NCBI GenBank assembly: GCA_030737835.1
Contig: CM060847.1
Location: 24,749,384-24,813,383 of the forward strand
Direction: 5' to 3'
Source of the DNA: Acorus gramineus
Lineage: Eukaryota; Streptophyta; Magnoliopsida; Acorales; Acoraceae
Length of the DNA stretch: 64,000 bases
The translations under genes were made by a program, and so were the position numbers. Within the stretch, counting starts at the first letter, position 1, and the number at the start of each line of letters is the position of its first letter. The notes under the pieces were generated by a model. That model ran no database searches, had not been told where the DNA came from, and saw only the letters and a program-made list of their open reading frames with translations. Shown here piece after piece: positions 1-11,393 of the stretch.

Positions 1-1057
1 TAGCACCTCGGCCACCACCTCGCGCACGCCCTCCGCTGCCTCAGCCACCACCTCGCACCCGCGCGACCTGCTCCACGCGCACCAGCCCGCCCAGCACCAG
101 CCGCCCAGCTCGCCCAGCACGCCCGCACGACCAGCACAGCACGGCCAGCTCTGCGCACAGCCGCCCGAGCAGCTCCCTGCACCAGACCCGCGCGCACTCG
201 CGCGTACGCCGCGCGCACGCACGCCCGCGCATGCACGCGCGCGTGCCCGCGCGCGCCCGGCCTGCGCGCCGCCTGGGTCGCTGCCGCTGCTGCCTGCGCC
301 CGAGGACGTCTCCCACCAGCCCGAGCACCACCAACCACCCCTCACACTGCCGCCACCACCTCCAACCACCTTCGACCACCCTCCGACGACCCCCACTGCC
401 ACCGACCACCTCCCAACCACAAAACCCCCCCCTAGCAATCATCTAGACAAGAAAAAAGAGGGAAAGGAGGCTTACCGAGGGGAGGAAGAGGCGTCCGGTG
501 GATCTCCACGCGCCGAAACCCTTCCCAAAAGCCTTCTCACGCCCCGATCTATCACGGCCCTCGATTTGGCTCGAAACAGAGGAGAGAGAGGGGAGGTCGG
601 GGAGGCTAGGATCGTCGGAATTCGGATTTGAAGACACCGGAGCGTAGATCGGGACCCGATCTACACTTCCCGTGCTTTAGGTTTTTGATTTTGAGGGGTC
701 TAGGGGGCTTGAAAGGAAGAAAAACGGAGAGGGGAGAGAGAGATCTCGACGAGGAAGACAATGAACAGTGCAGTGATTTAGATTCCTTTTAAGTAGAGCG
801 CGACTTAAAAACCCGGATACGCCCCGGAACTGCGAAATTTTTGCAAACGATGCCGGAATTCGATGAAATTTTCGTGAGAGGTCTAAAATGGCACCAGGAC
901 ACCAAATATGCAGTTAGATTTTCAATCGGAGTCCTCTAGCTCAGACGATAGCTAACAGTCTGAAAATAAGCGGTTCCGACCAAAAACCCTAAAAAATTTT
1001 AAAACTGCTAGGACGCTCTAACGGTTACCAGCAGGCTAAAAGTGACACAATATAACA
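1..1057 (-). repeat. 3' LTR of element A (partial)
   Basis: On the minus strand it starts with TGTTATATTGTGTCAC at 1,057 and runs off the left edge. It matches about 6,106-7,169 of the 5' LTR base for base apart from scattered changes. Bases 1-430 belong to a very GC-rich CA/CG-repeated core that stays open in several frames without being coding. Confidence 0.93.
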
Positions 1058-1070
1058 TTCTTCCCCCCTT
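1058..1070 (-). other. Polypurine tract of element A
   Basis: The minus strand reads AAGGGGGGAAGAA directly before the LTR start. The same tract stands before the LTRs at 40,354 and 45,884. It is the expected plus-strand DNA priming site of an LTR retrotransposon and fixes the element's orientation. Confidence 0.9.
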
Positions 1071-1663
1071 AGGAAATTTTGTCCTCAAAATATGCAAAAA
1101 CATCTACGAGGGGAAAAGATGCGTCACACCTGGCATCCCTTGAGCTCCTAAGTGTCCTTAACACCGGAACGGTGCTGCCATCGCACCTCGACCAACTGGA
1201 CGGTCTTGGTGCAGAACCTCCTCACGCGGCGGTCCATGATCTCAATCGACTGCTCCACGAATGACTGTCCGGCTCAGAGACGAGCGGCTCGAACGGGATG
1301 ACGTGAGCAGGATCGCGGACACCTTTACCCAACTGCGAACCCACCACTCCAAGACGGAGAGGTAAGAATTGGCGCTGAGGTGAGCCTCCGATAAAACTCC
1401 AGGAAGCTCTCCTCGCAAGACGGGGACCACTCGAACCGGACATCCTTCCGAGTAAGGCGGTTAAGAGGAACAGCTATCTTCGAGAGTCCCTCGTCAAGCT
1501 TCCTACAATAACCCTCCAACTCGGGAAGCTCCGAATCCTTGCGGGGTTCGACGGCCTACGCCAATTCGACATAGCAAGCGTCTTACCCGGGTCCACAGAT
1601 ATGCCTTTACCAGAAACCACTCAACCCAAAAGGCCATAACCTCTAACCAAACTCGCACTTGAT
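1071..1663 (-). pseudogene. Element A pol remnant (RT/RNase H piece joined to integrase C-terminal piece)
   Basis: This is what remains of pol. About 1,325-1,663 translates on minus to the end of reverse transcriptase and the start of RNase H (motif LTRKDVRFEWSPSCEESFLE); the same stretch is at about 42,360-42,640 in element E. About 1,079-1,320 corresponds to the integrase tail and chromodomain region, with the HVIPFEPLV motif shared with E. The two pieces abut with the RNase H and integrase cores missing, and stops and frameshifts break both. Not functional. Confidence 0.78.
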
Positions 1664-2400
1664 CTCTCATCTATCTGATGTTTCCATGGCATCCCTTACC
1701 TGGGAAAAGAAACCTCGGGAGGGCACCATGGAATCCCGATATAGGATACCCCGACAACCAAACAAGGAACACGAAGTACCCTAGCCCGGGTTCCAACGCC
1801 GACCTCACAAGGCCCCTTAATCCAGAAAGGAACACTGGAAGAAGACATCATTTAAAAGAACACCATTAACTCCTCCGGATCATCTACATCTAGATGATCA
1901 CCCAACGTTGTCATTCAACATCCTTTGCAAGACCGGACCCAACATCATTGGGAATGGTCCAACAGAACTTGGGTCACGAGCGACCCGCCTTCGCCTCATC
2001 CACACCCTCACTCCCGAAAGGAGACATTTTGGGACTTTGGGAGAGACTTAGACTGCTCTCTACCCCTGGTCCACCGGTAGCCTCTCCCCGCTCCGTAGCT
2101 CGCCTGGTCCTCTGACCGCGAGCCTGTCTAACGCCGGGGCTGTACTACGCGGATCCGACGAAGGGGAGAGCGATTCCACGCTCGCGACACCATTCAATAA
2201 CCTCTTACCGGGTAGCCCCTACCTAGCATACTCCCAAATTCAGTACCCCTCCGACTGCATCGGCGGTACCTACTGATGGGAACTCACTGCCAGGACAGCT
2301 AAAACCCGGCTTCCTTAACCCAAACAACCGCTCTTGACACTCACTCATCCAGATACCCCACACACTTGCATAATAACCACCAATTACACACACATCTATC
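1664..2400 (-). repeat. LTR-derived filler inside element A in place of most of pol
   Basis: This stretch is not coding. It resembles the middle of the family's own long LTRs. The modules with GGGAAAAGAAACC, CCCGACAACCAAACAAGGAAC and CGGTACCTACTGATGGGA recur at about 4,880-5,215, 8,400-8,780 and, inverted, at 16,750-17,350. A closely similar arrangement lies at 51,240-51,790. It starts right after the gag/protease boundary and ends where reverse transcriptase sequence resumes. Most likely a nested LTR that was partly deleted together with flanking pol. Confidence 0.72.
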
Positions 2401-2401
2401 C

Positions 2402-3752
2402 TTATACTAGAGAGCTGGGAACACAAGATGATACCTCGAACCATGACACCCGAAGGCTGCGCCTCCTCGGCCGTAAGCGCTGCAACTCTGCCTTGAACCA
2501 ACCGCGGCTGAGGAACAGGGCACGCCTCGCCGGCTGCACTGGCTGCTGCTGGCTGAGGCTGCTGCTGCTGCTGGCGCGGAAGCTGCTGCTGCAAGAACGG
2601 CGGCTGCTGAGGTGGCACTCGGGGTCGGCAGCATCTGGGCAATTGTATCTGATATGCCCGATGCGCTGACAATGAAAACAGCGCCGCCTCTCCGACTGCC
2701 AGGACTGGATGGGCACTGCTGCAATGGGTGCCGGATCCCATACTGGCACCGCATCTGCTGGAGGAGAGGCAGCCGCTGACTGCTCGAAGCGGGGCCTCTT
2801 CCTCTTGCGCTGCCCCTGGTCCCGACTCCCGGAAGGACCCTGATCTGAAGAAGGGGTCGGAGCCCGCACTTGAATCCCGAGGTCTCTCTCGACGGTCTTC
2901 GCCCGAGACACTAAGTCGGAGTACCTCGTGAAAGCGTGGGCAGTGACGTGCACCCGGATAGCGCTGCTGAGACCCAGCTCGAATCGCCGGCACCTCGTGA
3001 CCTCGTCCATCACCAAGGCTGGAGCAAATCTGGACAGACTCGTAAAGCGCGTAGAGTAGTCAGCAACCGACATGGAGCCCTGCGTCAGCTGCTCAAACTC
3101 CCGCTCCACTAGCTGTCGCGTCGAGAACGGAAAATACTCGTCCAGAAAATGCCTCCGGAAACCCGCCCAAGAAAGCTGCTCCACTCCCTCGGAATGTCCA
3201 CCACTCGGGTAGCCCACCAATCAGCGGCGTCACCCTTCAGCATGAAGGTGGCCAGGGCGACTCGCTGGCGATCGGTGCAAAGCATGGCCGCGAAAATCGT
3301 GTCCACCTCCCTCAACCAACGCTCTGGCGCAAGGGATCTGCCGACTGCCCATGAAACTCGGGAGGATGGAGCTTTAGAAAGGCGTTGAGGCCGCTCTGCT
3401 GCACTCGCGCTGCCGCCTCTAGCTCCTCCTCCCTCTGCAGGGGATCCTCAACTCTCACTGCCGGAACTGCCACAGGAACTGGGGGTACATCGGGTACCAC
3501 AGGCGGATCTGCCACCAAGGGGACCGGCGGAACTGCCTCGCGGGTCGCCCTCAGCTCCTGAATCTCCCTAGCCTGCTCTGCCAACATCCGCGTCTGTGTC
3601 TCCACCAAATCAGCCAACCGAGCGAAAGCACGCTCCCAAGCAGGAGGCTCCTGCGTCAAGGGCTCTCCGGTAGCATCCTCGTCTCTGGTAGGTCCGGAAA
3701 CCTCCAAAGACCGAGAGGGACCTCGTCCGCGCCGTCCTCTGCGAGGAGGCAT
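2402..3752 (-). pseudogene. Element A gag (capsid and zinc knuckle), frameshifted
   Basis: Gag starts at ATG 3,752 with MPPRRGRRGRGP, an arginine-rich N-terminus, followed by a helical region (LVETQTRMLAEQAREIQEL). The retrotransposon gag domain follows (LATFMLKGDAADWWATRVVD, then FEQLTQGSMSVADYSTRF), then a CCHC zinc knuckle CFHCQRIGHIRYNC near 2,637-2,690. Frameshifts near 3,340 and 3,165 split it into three frames. It ends at the start of the protease region, where the LTR-derived filler begins. It packages RNA in family members; this copy cannot make a whole protein. Confidence 0.85.
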
Positions 3753-3850
3753 ATCAGCACCCTAAGAAAACCAGACACTAGGATCAGAATACTCATACCG
3801 AAATCCTAGGACTCATCTCTACGAAAGGAGGACTATTGGCTCTGACAGGA

Positions 3851-3866
3851 CCAGGCTCTGATACCA
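3851..3866 (-). other. Primer binding site of element A (tRNA-Met type)
   Basis: The minus strand carries TGGTATCAGAGCCTGG five bases after the LTR end at 3,872. TGGTATCAGAGC is complementary to the 3' end of initiator tRNA-Met, the usual primer for many plant Ty3-gypsy and copia elements. Confidence 0.9.
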
Positions 3867-3871
3867 ACTTT

Positions 3872-6800
3872 TGTCACGCCCCAGGGCGGCCAACCCCGGG
3901 TCGCGGCAAGTGTATATATCATATCAGAAACCTACACAGGAGGTCAAATATATACTCTAAACCACAAATAAATGACACACATATCAAACAGGGCTGACAT
4001 AATATATACACAAATGCGGAAGCTAAAACTGAGTCTGTAATAAACATTACAGACTCGATACACAATCATACGTCCTGTGAGAGCCAATATACATGGAAAC
4101 AACTGAACATATACAACACGTGCCAAGCACGGAAATCAAATACATACAGTCAAGAAGGGATGCTGATAACCTCTGGCACTCGCGGAACGTGCGCTGCTCC
4201 GCTACTGAAGAAATCCCTCGGAAAGCTCCAACTGCTGCTCCGGCTCCAGCTCAGGCTCAGTGGCAACTGGGGAAAAACATATGCGAGGGGTGAGCCGCAC
4301 GCTCAGTGAACAGCACAACCCATGCATCACAGACAATATTTACCACAATATTCCATTATTTTATCCAGCCATCAATACATAACAACATAATCCAGTGGTT
4401 CGTACTTCGCCGAACCACCACACCCTCACCCTCACCCATCATGGGTGACATAGGCTATTGGGACTGATAATCATCTATTCACAAATCCAGTAGGTCGCTC
4501 ATCGCCAACCCACTACACCCTCACCCTCACCCTCAACGGGTGACATAGGATTTTGGGACTGACTAGGCTGTTGGTCACCCTTGGTCCACCGATAGTCTCT
4601 CCCTCCACTCCGTAGGCCGCCTGGTCTACTCCACATTCAGCACAGTCCGAAACCAAATCAGGAGGTGCCTACTAATGGGAGCCCTCTGTCAGGAAGGCCC
4701 TGTCTAACGCTGGGGGTAGCCTCTACCGAATCCAACGCAGGGAACAGAACAGCCTATCCATACGCATATGATCCACTCGGATCCGCCGACTACATATCAT
4801 TACAACTCAAATGTCATGAATTCCTCTGAATTCAACCAGGTGCATCATCAAGATGCGGGAACATGTACAAAAATCAGCAAGGCTGGAATATCATTGGGGG
4901 AAAGAAACTCGGAAGGGCGGCGTGAGTTCCCGTTATAGGATACCCCGACAACCAAACAAGGAACACGGAGTACCCTAACCCGGGTCTCACCGCTGTCCTT
5001 GCAAGGCCCCTCCCCTATAATATCTACCAACTATACTAATAATTATACCAATCATACAATCATTACATATAATATTATTGGGACTAGAACCTTGGGAGGG
5101 CAGCCCGAGGTCCCGATACAGGACATCCCGACAACCAAACAAGGAACACGGAGTACCCTAACACGGGTCTCAGCGTTGACCTCGCAAGGCTCCTCCCTAT
5201 AATATTATCCTAAGGCATGCGATCTAACAGATACCAGCATTTAATTTAATAATTAAACTAGTAGGACGCATGCATAGGCCGGGGTTTCCTAGCATGAAAA
5301 CCAGGGGACATGCTGCATGGCTCATACGCATATCCTATGGGTGCAAGTCCCTAACATAAAAGCCTAGGGTAGCATGCATTCTACACATAATCATACAAGC
5401 ATGGATTTCATATTATTGCAGGTTAATATTCATCCATGGCGCCCCAGGAGAGGTCGGTATACGCCCAAGTGCGTATAACACCTCTCTACTGGGTTGGATT
5501 GTCCCACTCACCAGAATCGGGGTCGTCGCGCGACCGTCCGTCTAGATCTGCAAGACAGACAATCAATATGGTGAGTTAAAATCCATAAATACTACAAAAT
5601 ACATAAACCCATAATTAAACTCCCAACACTCGGGCAAACGTGCATACGACCCGCACGCACGCTAGCCCGAGCACTCCGACAACCACCCGCACGGCCGGCC
5701 ACCACCCGCACGGCCACCCGACCGCCCGGACGCGCCGCCGCGCCTCAGCCCGCGCACTCCGCGCACCGCCCGGGGCTCCGCGCGTCCACCGAGCCCAGCC
5801 GCGGCAGCCCGCACGCGCCCCGCACGCCGTGCGCTGGCCCGCGAGCACCCCGCACGCCCCCGCGCGCGGCGCCTCGCCCCCGCGCACACCATCCCTGCCT
5901 TGCCGCGCCCCGCGCACGCCTCGCGCACGCCTCCTCGCCCCGCGCGCACCCCGCGCGCACCTCCGCCGCTCTGCCGCGCCTCGCGCGCACCACGGCCGCC
6001 TCACCGCGCCCTCCGCGCGCACTCTGCACACCCGCGCGCACTGCCTAGCACCTCTGCCACCACCCCGCGCACTCCTAGCACCTCGGCCACCACCTCGCGC
6101 ACGCCTAGCACCTCGGCCACCACCTCGCGCACGCCCTCCGCTGCCTCAGCCACCACCTCGCACCCGCGTGACCTGCTCCACGCGCACCAGCCCGCCCAGC
6201 ACCAGCCGCCCAGCTCGCCCAGCACCAGCCCGCACGACCAGCACAGCACGGCCAGCTCTGCGCACAGCCGCCCAAGCAGCTCCCCGCACCAGACCCGCGC
6301 GCACTCGCGCACACGCCGCGCGCACGCACGCCCGCGCATGCACGCGCGCGTGCCCGCGCGCGCCCGGCCTGCGCGCCGCCTGGGTCGCTGCCGCTGCTGC
6401 CTGCGCCCGAGGACGTCTCCCACCAGCCCGAGCACCACCAACCACCCCTCACACTGCCGCCGACCACCTCCAACCACCTTCGACCACCCTCCGACGACCC
6501 CCACTGCCACCGACCACCTCCCAACCACAAAACCCCCCCTAGCAATCATCTAGACAAGAAAAAAGAGGGAAAGGAGGCTTACCGAGGGGAGGAAGAGGCG
6601 TCCGGTGGATCTCCACGCGCCGAAACCCTTCCCAAAAGCCTTCTCACGCCCCGATCTATCACGGCCCTCGATTTGGCTCAAACAGAGGAGAGAGAGGGGA
6701 GGTCGGGGAGGCTAGGATCGTCGGAATTCGGATTTGAAGACACCAGAGCGTAGATCGGGACCCGATCTACACTTCCCGTGCTTTAGGTTTTTGATTTTGA

Positions 6801-7169
6801 GGGGTCTAGGGGGCTTGAAAGGAAGAAAAACGGAGAGGGGATAGAGAGATCTCGACGAGGAAGACAATGAACAGTGCAGGGGGGTGATTTAGATTCCTTT
6901 TAAATAGAGCGCGACTTAAAAACCCGGATACGCTCCGGAACTGCGAAATTTTTGGAAACGATCCCGGAATTCGATGAAATTTTCGTGAGAGGTCTAAAAT
7001 GGCACCAGGACACCAAATATGCAGTTAGATTTCCAATCGGAGTCCTCTAGCTCAGACGATAGCTAACAGTCTGAAAATAAGCGGTTCCGACCAAAAACCC
7101 TAAAAATTTTTAAAACTGCCAGGACGCTCTAACGGTTACCAGCAGGCTAAAAGTGACACATATATAACA
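3872..7169 (-). repeat. 5' LTR of element A (about 3.3 kb)
   Basis: Bounded by TGTCACGCC at 3,872 and TATATAACA at 7,169 on plus, i.e. TG...CA on minus. It holds clustered CCCTCA runs (4,420-4,560), a tandem duplication of about 200 bp (about 4,870-5,030 and 5,070-5,215), and a very GC-rich core at about 5,640-6,530. The right part matches the 3' LTR. LTRs of 2.5-3.6 kb fit the Tekay/Del chromovirus lineage indicated by the chromodomain of relative E. Confidence 0.92.
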
Positions 7170-7709
7170 GATACCGTCGAGCCAGGTCCTTCCGACAATT
7201 AGGGGATGTAGTGACCTGATGTCCATCACCATGCAATTGACTATGGTGGAGACTGGACCAATTTTTAGAGGAAGTGTTACTAGTCCACAGACGCCTCTCC
7301 GTGTGTTGCCGAAAGCGAAGATGAATTCGTCCGTCGGCTGCAGCTTGTAGGTTCGGATTTTGATGTTGTTGTAGGCTGAGTAGGTTAGGACATTGGTTTT
7401 TGCCCAAGTGTCCACCAAGATGTGTCGGAATTCTCTCCCTCTGAGGCTTGCAGTTATCATGAGGGGTGCCGAGCGTATTCCGGCTAGAGCAACCTCGTCA
7501 AGTAGGAAAGCAATGGGGTTGGGACCCACGTTGTTGTTAGCTGAATTCATGGTCCCAACTAGTCCTTCGATTGGACATAAGCCGTTGCAGGGTGATCTGG
7601 GCGGACTGTCACCTTCGGATTCAGCTTCTGGATGCACGGCGAATGTGAACATATTATGCAGTACCCAGTTGTCTTTGTTCTCATATCGGAGGCGTGCTTC
7701 CCCCCAGAT
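7170..7709 (-). pseudogene. Element B: second aspartic protease-like domain
   Basis: On minus this encodes a retropepsin-like module: acidic linker, then ILVDTWAKTNVLTYSAY (active-site DTG changed to DTW), a flap-like region GLVTLPLKIGPVSTIVNCMV, and the C-terminal LIVGRTWLDGI. It continues in frame from the first protease-like domain at 10,712-11,040 once the 3.0 kb solo LTR and one TSD copy are disregarded. It is truncated at 7,170 by element A. The changed active site suggests this copy is inactive. Confidence 0.8.
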
Positions 7710-10700
7710 GGTCACGCCCCAGGGCGGCCGTCCCCGGGATGCGGCAAGTGTATACATGATATCAGCAGTCAATACAGGAGATCAATAACATACCCTGAAC
7801 AACAACTAAAATGACAACACAGATAAAAGCAAGGCTGACATGATATATACACAGATAGCGGAAGCTAAAAGACTGAATCTATAACACAAAGACATATTAC
7901 AGACTCGATACATAATCAACTGTCTTGTGAGAGCCAATATATATACATGACATCCAAATATAATACAAACGCGTGCCCAAGCACGGAATATAATACATAC
8001 AATCAAAAGGAATACTGATGGCCTCTAACACTCGCGGGACATGGCGCTGCTCTGCTACTGATGAAATCTCTCGGGGAGCTCCTCCTTCAGGTCCGACTCA
8101 GATAACACTGGAGAATAATAATTATGCGAGGGGTGAGCCACACGCTCAGTGAATAGCACAACCCATGCATCACAATTTATATTAACCACCAGATATTATT
8201 AACCACAATAATCATTCAAGCCTCTAAGTGGCAGGAACTAAACAATCCAGTGGGTCGCTACATCTCCGACCCACCACACCCTCACCCTCACCCCTCAATA
8301 TGGTGCCATAGGATATTGGGACTGACTAGGCTGTTGGTCACCCTTGGTCCACCGATAGTCTCTCCTCCACTCTGTAGCCGCTTGGCCACTCCCACATTCA
8401 GCACAGTCCATCCCAAATCAGGAGGTGCCTACTGATGGGAGCCCTCTCACGGGACGGCCTTTCTAACGCTGGGGCAGTCTCTACACGGATCCAACGAAGG
8501 AAACAGAACAGCCTATCCATACGCATATGATCCACTCGGATCCGCCGACAACACATCTCAACAACTCTAATGTCATGAATTCTTCAGAATTCCTCCACGG
8601 CGCATAACCAAGATGCGGGGAACATGTATAATAATAATAACAAGGTTATAATATTATTGGGAAAAGAAACCTTGGGAGGGCAGCATGAGGTCCCGATATA
8701 GGACATCCCGACAACCAAACAAGGAACACGGAGCACCCTAGCCCGGGTCTCAATGTTGACCTCGCAAGGCCCCTCCCTATAATATTATCTAAGGCATGCT
8801 AATAATCATATGCTAGCATTTAATTTAATAAATTAAACTAGTAGGACACATGCATAGGTCGAGGCTTCCTAGCATGAGAACAGGGTGACAGGATGCATGG
8901 CTCTTACACATATCCTAAGGGTGCAAGTCCCTAACATACAAGGTCTAGGGTAGCATGCATACTATATTTTAATCATGCTTGCATGGATTACACATTACAC
9001 AAGTTAATATAGCCTATGGTGCCCCAGGGGAGGATGGTATACGCCCAAGTGCATATAGCGCCTCCCTACTGGGTTGGGTTGTACCACTCACCAACAATCT
9101 GGTCATCGCGCGACCGTCCGTCAAGATCTGCAAAATAGGGTAATCAATTCGGTGAGTAAAATACACAATATATACCAAAATACCCTAAAAATACACAACA
9201 CTCGGGCAAACGTACATACGGCCCGTACGCACGCGAGCCCGAGCACCCCAACTCAATCCCGAACCCCCGGGCAGCCGTACACACGGCCACCCGCCCCGGG
9301 CACACAGCCGAGCCCCGGCCCGCGTGCCCAGACGCACTGCCGAGCCCAGCCCGCACGTCCAGACACCCTGTCGAGCCCAGCCTGCACGCCCAGACCCGCC
9401 ACACGCCGCGCGCACGCTCGCTCGTGCCCGCGCGCACTCTCGCGCGTGCCCGCGCGCACCGCGCGTCCAGCCCCGGGTGCAACCGAGCGCACTGCGCCCC
9501 AGCGCATCGCCCCGCACGCGCACCCGCCCGCACTACGCCCCAGCGCAGCGCCTGCACACCTGCCCGCTCGCACCGACTGCTCACCCTACGCGCACTGCGC
9601 CCCCTGCGCAGCACCCGCACACCACCCACTCACCTCTCCGCGCGCACAGCACGCCTTGCGCCCCTGCGCAGCGCTCCGCGTGCACGCCCCTGCCCGCACG
9701 GCGCCCAGCACCTGCTCGCTCGTACGCCCGGCAGCACGGGCCCAGCGCGCCCGACAGCACGCGCCCAGCCTGCCTGCCTACCCGAGCTGGCCTGCTAGCC
9801 CGCCTGCCCTGCCATCCTGCCCGAGCCACCCTACCACCTCTCACCAGCCACCAATGGCCACCGACGGCCACCAACCGCCACCAACAGCCACCCACACCCA
9901 AAAACACCTCCTAAACAAGCATCTAAACAAGAAAGGAAGGTAAGGAAACCTCACCCAAGGAAGGAAAGGAAGGAAGGGAAGATCGGCTGCTCTTCGCGCA
10001 GCGAAACACCTCCTCCAAGGCCACCACCACCAAGGTCTCCCTCATCCCTAAAAACAGCTGAAATCAGAGGAGAAAAGAGGGCGTGAGAAGGGGTCACACA
10101 CGTCGGAACTCGAATCCGAGACCACCGGGAGGTAGATCGGGAGCTCACCTATCTTTTCTCTTCTTTAGGTTTTTTATTTCAACCACCTTAGCTAGGTCAA
10201 AAATGAGGTTTAGAGAGAGGAGAGAGAAATCTTGGTGGAGAAGATGATGAATAGTGGGGGAAAAGATATTTTAGCTCACCTATAATCAACTCTCACTTAG
10301 ATTAGGCTAAGCTAGGTTAATTAGGGTTTATGCTAGGATTAGGGAGGCTTAAGTGTGGTTTGACCCCAGTCAACCCAACCACACTAAAATCCAAACACAT
10401 TTGACCAAGTCATGGGGCCCACTTTGACCAAGTCAAGTCTCCCAATGACTTCTCGCTCGGTCAAAACCCGGATACGCTTCGGAACTGTGAAATTCTGAAA
10501 CGTTACCGGAATTCGATGAAACTTTCGTGAGTGGCTTGGAATGTCACCAGGACACATAATATGCAGTTAGATTTTCAATCAGAGTCCTCAAACTCAGGAC
10601 GATAGCTAACAGTCCAAAATTTTAGCGGTTTCGATCAAAAAACAAAAAAACAAAAAACTGCCAGAATGTCCCAATGGTGACCAGAAGGTTAAAAGTGACA

Positions 10701-10711
10701 CATATATAACA
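7710..10711 (-). repeat. Solo LTR (Tekay-like family, 3,002 bp) in element B
   Basis: It starts GGTCACGCCCCAGGG (first T of TGTCACG changed) and ends TATATAACA, like the LTRs of A and E. CAGAT lies on both sides (7,705-7,709 and 10,712-10,716), a perfect 5-bp target duplication. No primer site or polypurine tract is present, so this is a solo LTR left by LTR-LTR recombination. It has a GC-rich core (about 9,220-9,830) and a TTGAC/GTCAA cluster at 10,380-10,470. Confidence 0.93.
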
Positions 10712-11393
10712 CAGATGGTCAATATGTGACCCATGAATGGTAGTCGGAGACATTGATGTCTTGGGGAGCAGATGGCCTGGATGCTGTCTAGCCATGGACG
10801 CCCTAGCATCAGAGGGTATCTCGTGTCGATGTAAGCTACGAAGCACTCCATCTCGCAAATCAGAGGACCAACGGCCAGTTCGAATATCCCGGGATCATAG
10901 ATGGTCTTTCCAGAATGCTTGAAAGCCTGGATAGTGGCGTGTAGCGGTTGAACAAAAGGGCGACCTCGCCTGAGCATTTATTGGTAGGTGGAACAAGTCA
11001 TGATATTCATCCCTGATCCTGGATCGATGAAGATGTTGTTTAGCGGGATGGTCTGGAATCGCCCGTGAACATGGAGGGGATATACTCGCAGCCTTTGATC
11101 AGGAAGGTCTTTGTCGGTGAAGGAGATGGTCATTGGGTGGCAGGGGCCATCTACCTTGTCAATGCTTTTGGAGGACCCGTTGTTGTCCGGATGCAGATCA
11201 TCCGAAGTACACTCCCCTTCTTCGGGTCCTTCGTTCGCTCCTTCAGGAACCTCTTCGAATGGTTCCTCCTCTTCCTCTTCTCCTGGATTGTTCAGTCCGC
11301 TTTCATCGGACTCTATGTTTATGACTTCAGGCAAGATGGGAACTACTTGTTCTTCCTCGCCGCATAGTACGGCGAGGTCGTGGTCGTCGAGGT
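10712..11393 (-). pseudogene. Element B: acidic linker and first aspartic protease-like domain
   Basis: On minus, from about 11,393: a Glu-rich linker (NNPGEEEEEEPFEEVPEGA), then a retropepsin-like module with IFIDPGSGMNIMTCSTYQ (DPGS where DTGS is usual), a stop at about 10,978, and the continuation GIFELAVGPLICEMECFVAY followed by LMLGRPWLDSI. The LxxGRPWLD ending is typical of Ty3-gypsy proteases of non-chromovirus plant elements. The frame runs on into the second protease-like module, interrupted only by the solo LTR. Confidence 0.78.

Larger units (their letters stand above)
1..7169 (-). mobile_element. Element A: Tekay-like Ty3-gypsy LTR retrotransposon, internally deleted, left LTR truncated by window edge
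   Basis: Order on the minus strand: 5' LTR (7,169 to 3,872), tRNA-Met-type primer site, gag, a block of LTR-like sequence where most of pol should be, a short pol remnant, polypurine tract, 3' LTR (1,057 to 1 and beyond). Bases 1-1,057 and about 6,106-7,169 are near-identical direct repeats; I count roughly a dozen substitutions and a few small indels by eye, so insertion is fairly recent. The internal region is only 2.8 kb, against about 4.6 kb for related element E at 40,355-44,960. The element sits in element B: the B protease frame stops exactly at 7,170. Its second target-site copy lies outside the window. Confidence 0.9.

Noticed and set aside
4420-4560. CCCTCACCCTCACCC runs as interstitial telomere repeats
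   Set aside because: Plant telomere is CCCTAAA; these runs belong to an LTR module present in every copy of the family.
5640-6553. Long open frames on both strands (up to 300 codons) in the GC-rich LTR core
   Set aside because: Composition is CA/CG repeats with few possible stops; frames are open in parallel on both strands, proteins are Ala/Arg/Pro/Thr repeats, and the same happens in each LTR core (9,074-9,943, 15,084-15,653, 39,130-39,621, 52,692-53,183).
7393-7788. 131-codon plus-strand frame opposite the second protease domain of element B
   Set aside because: Crosses the solo LTR boundary at 7,710; shadow of the minus-strand protease.
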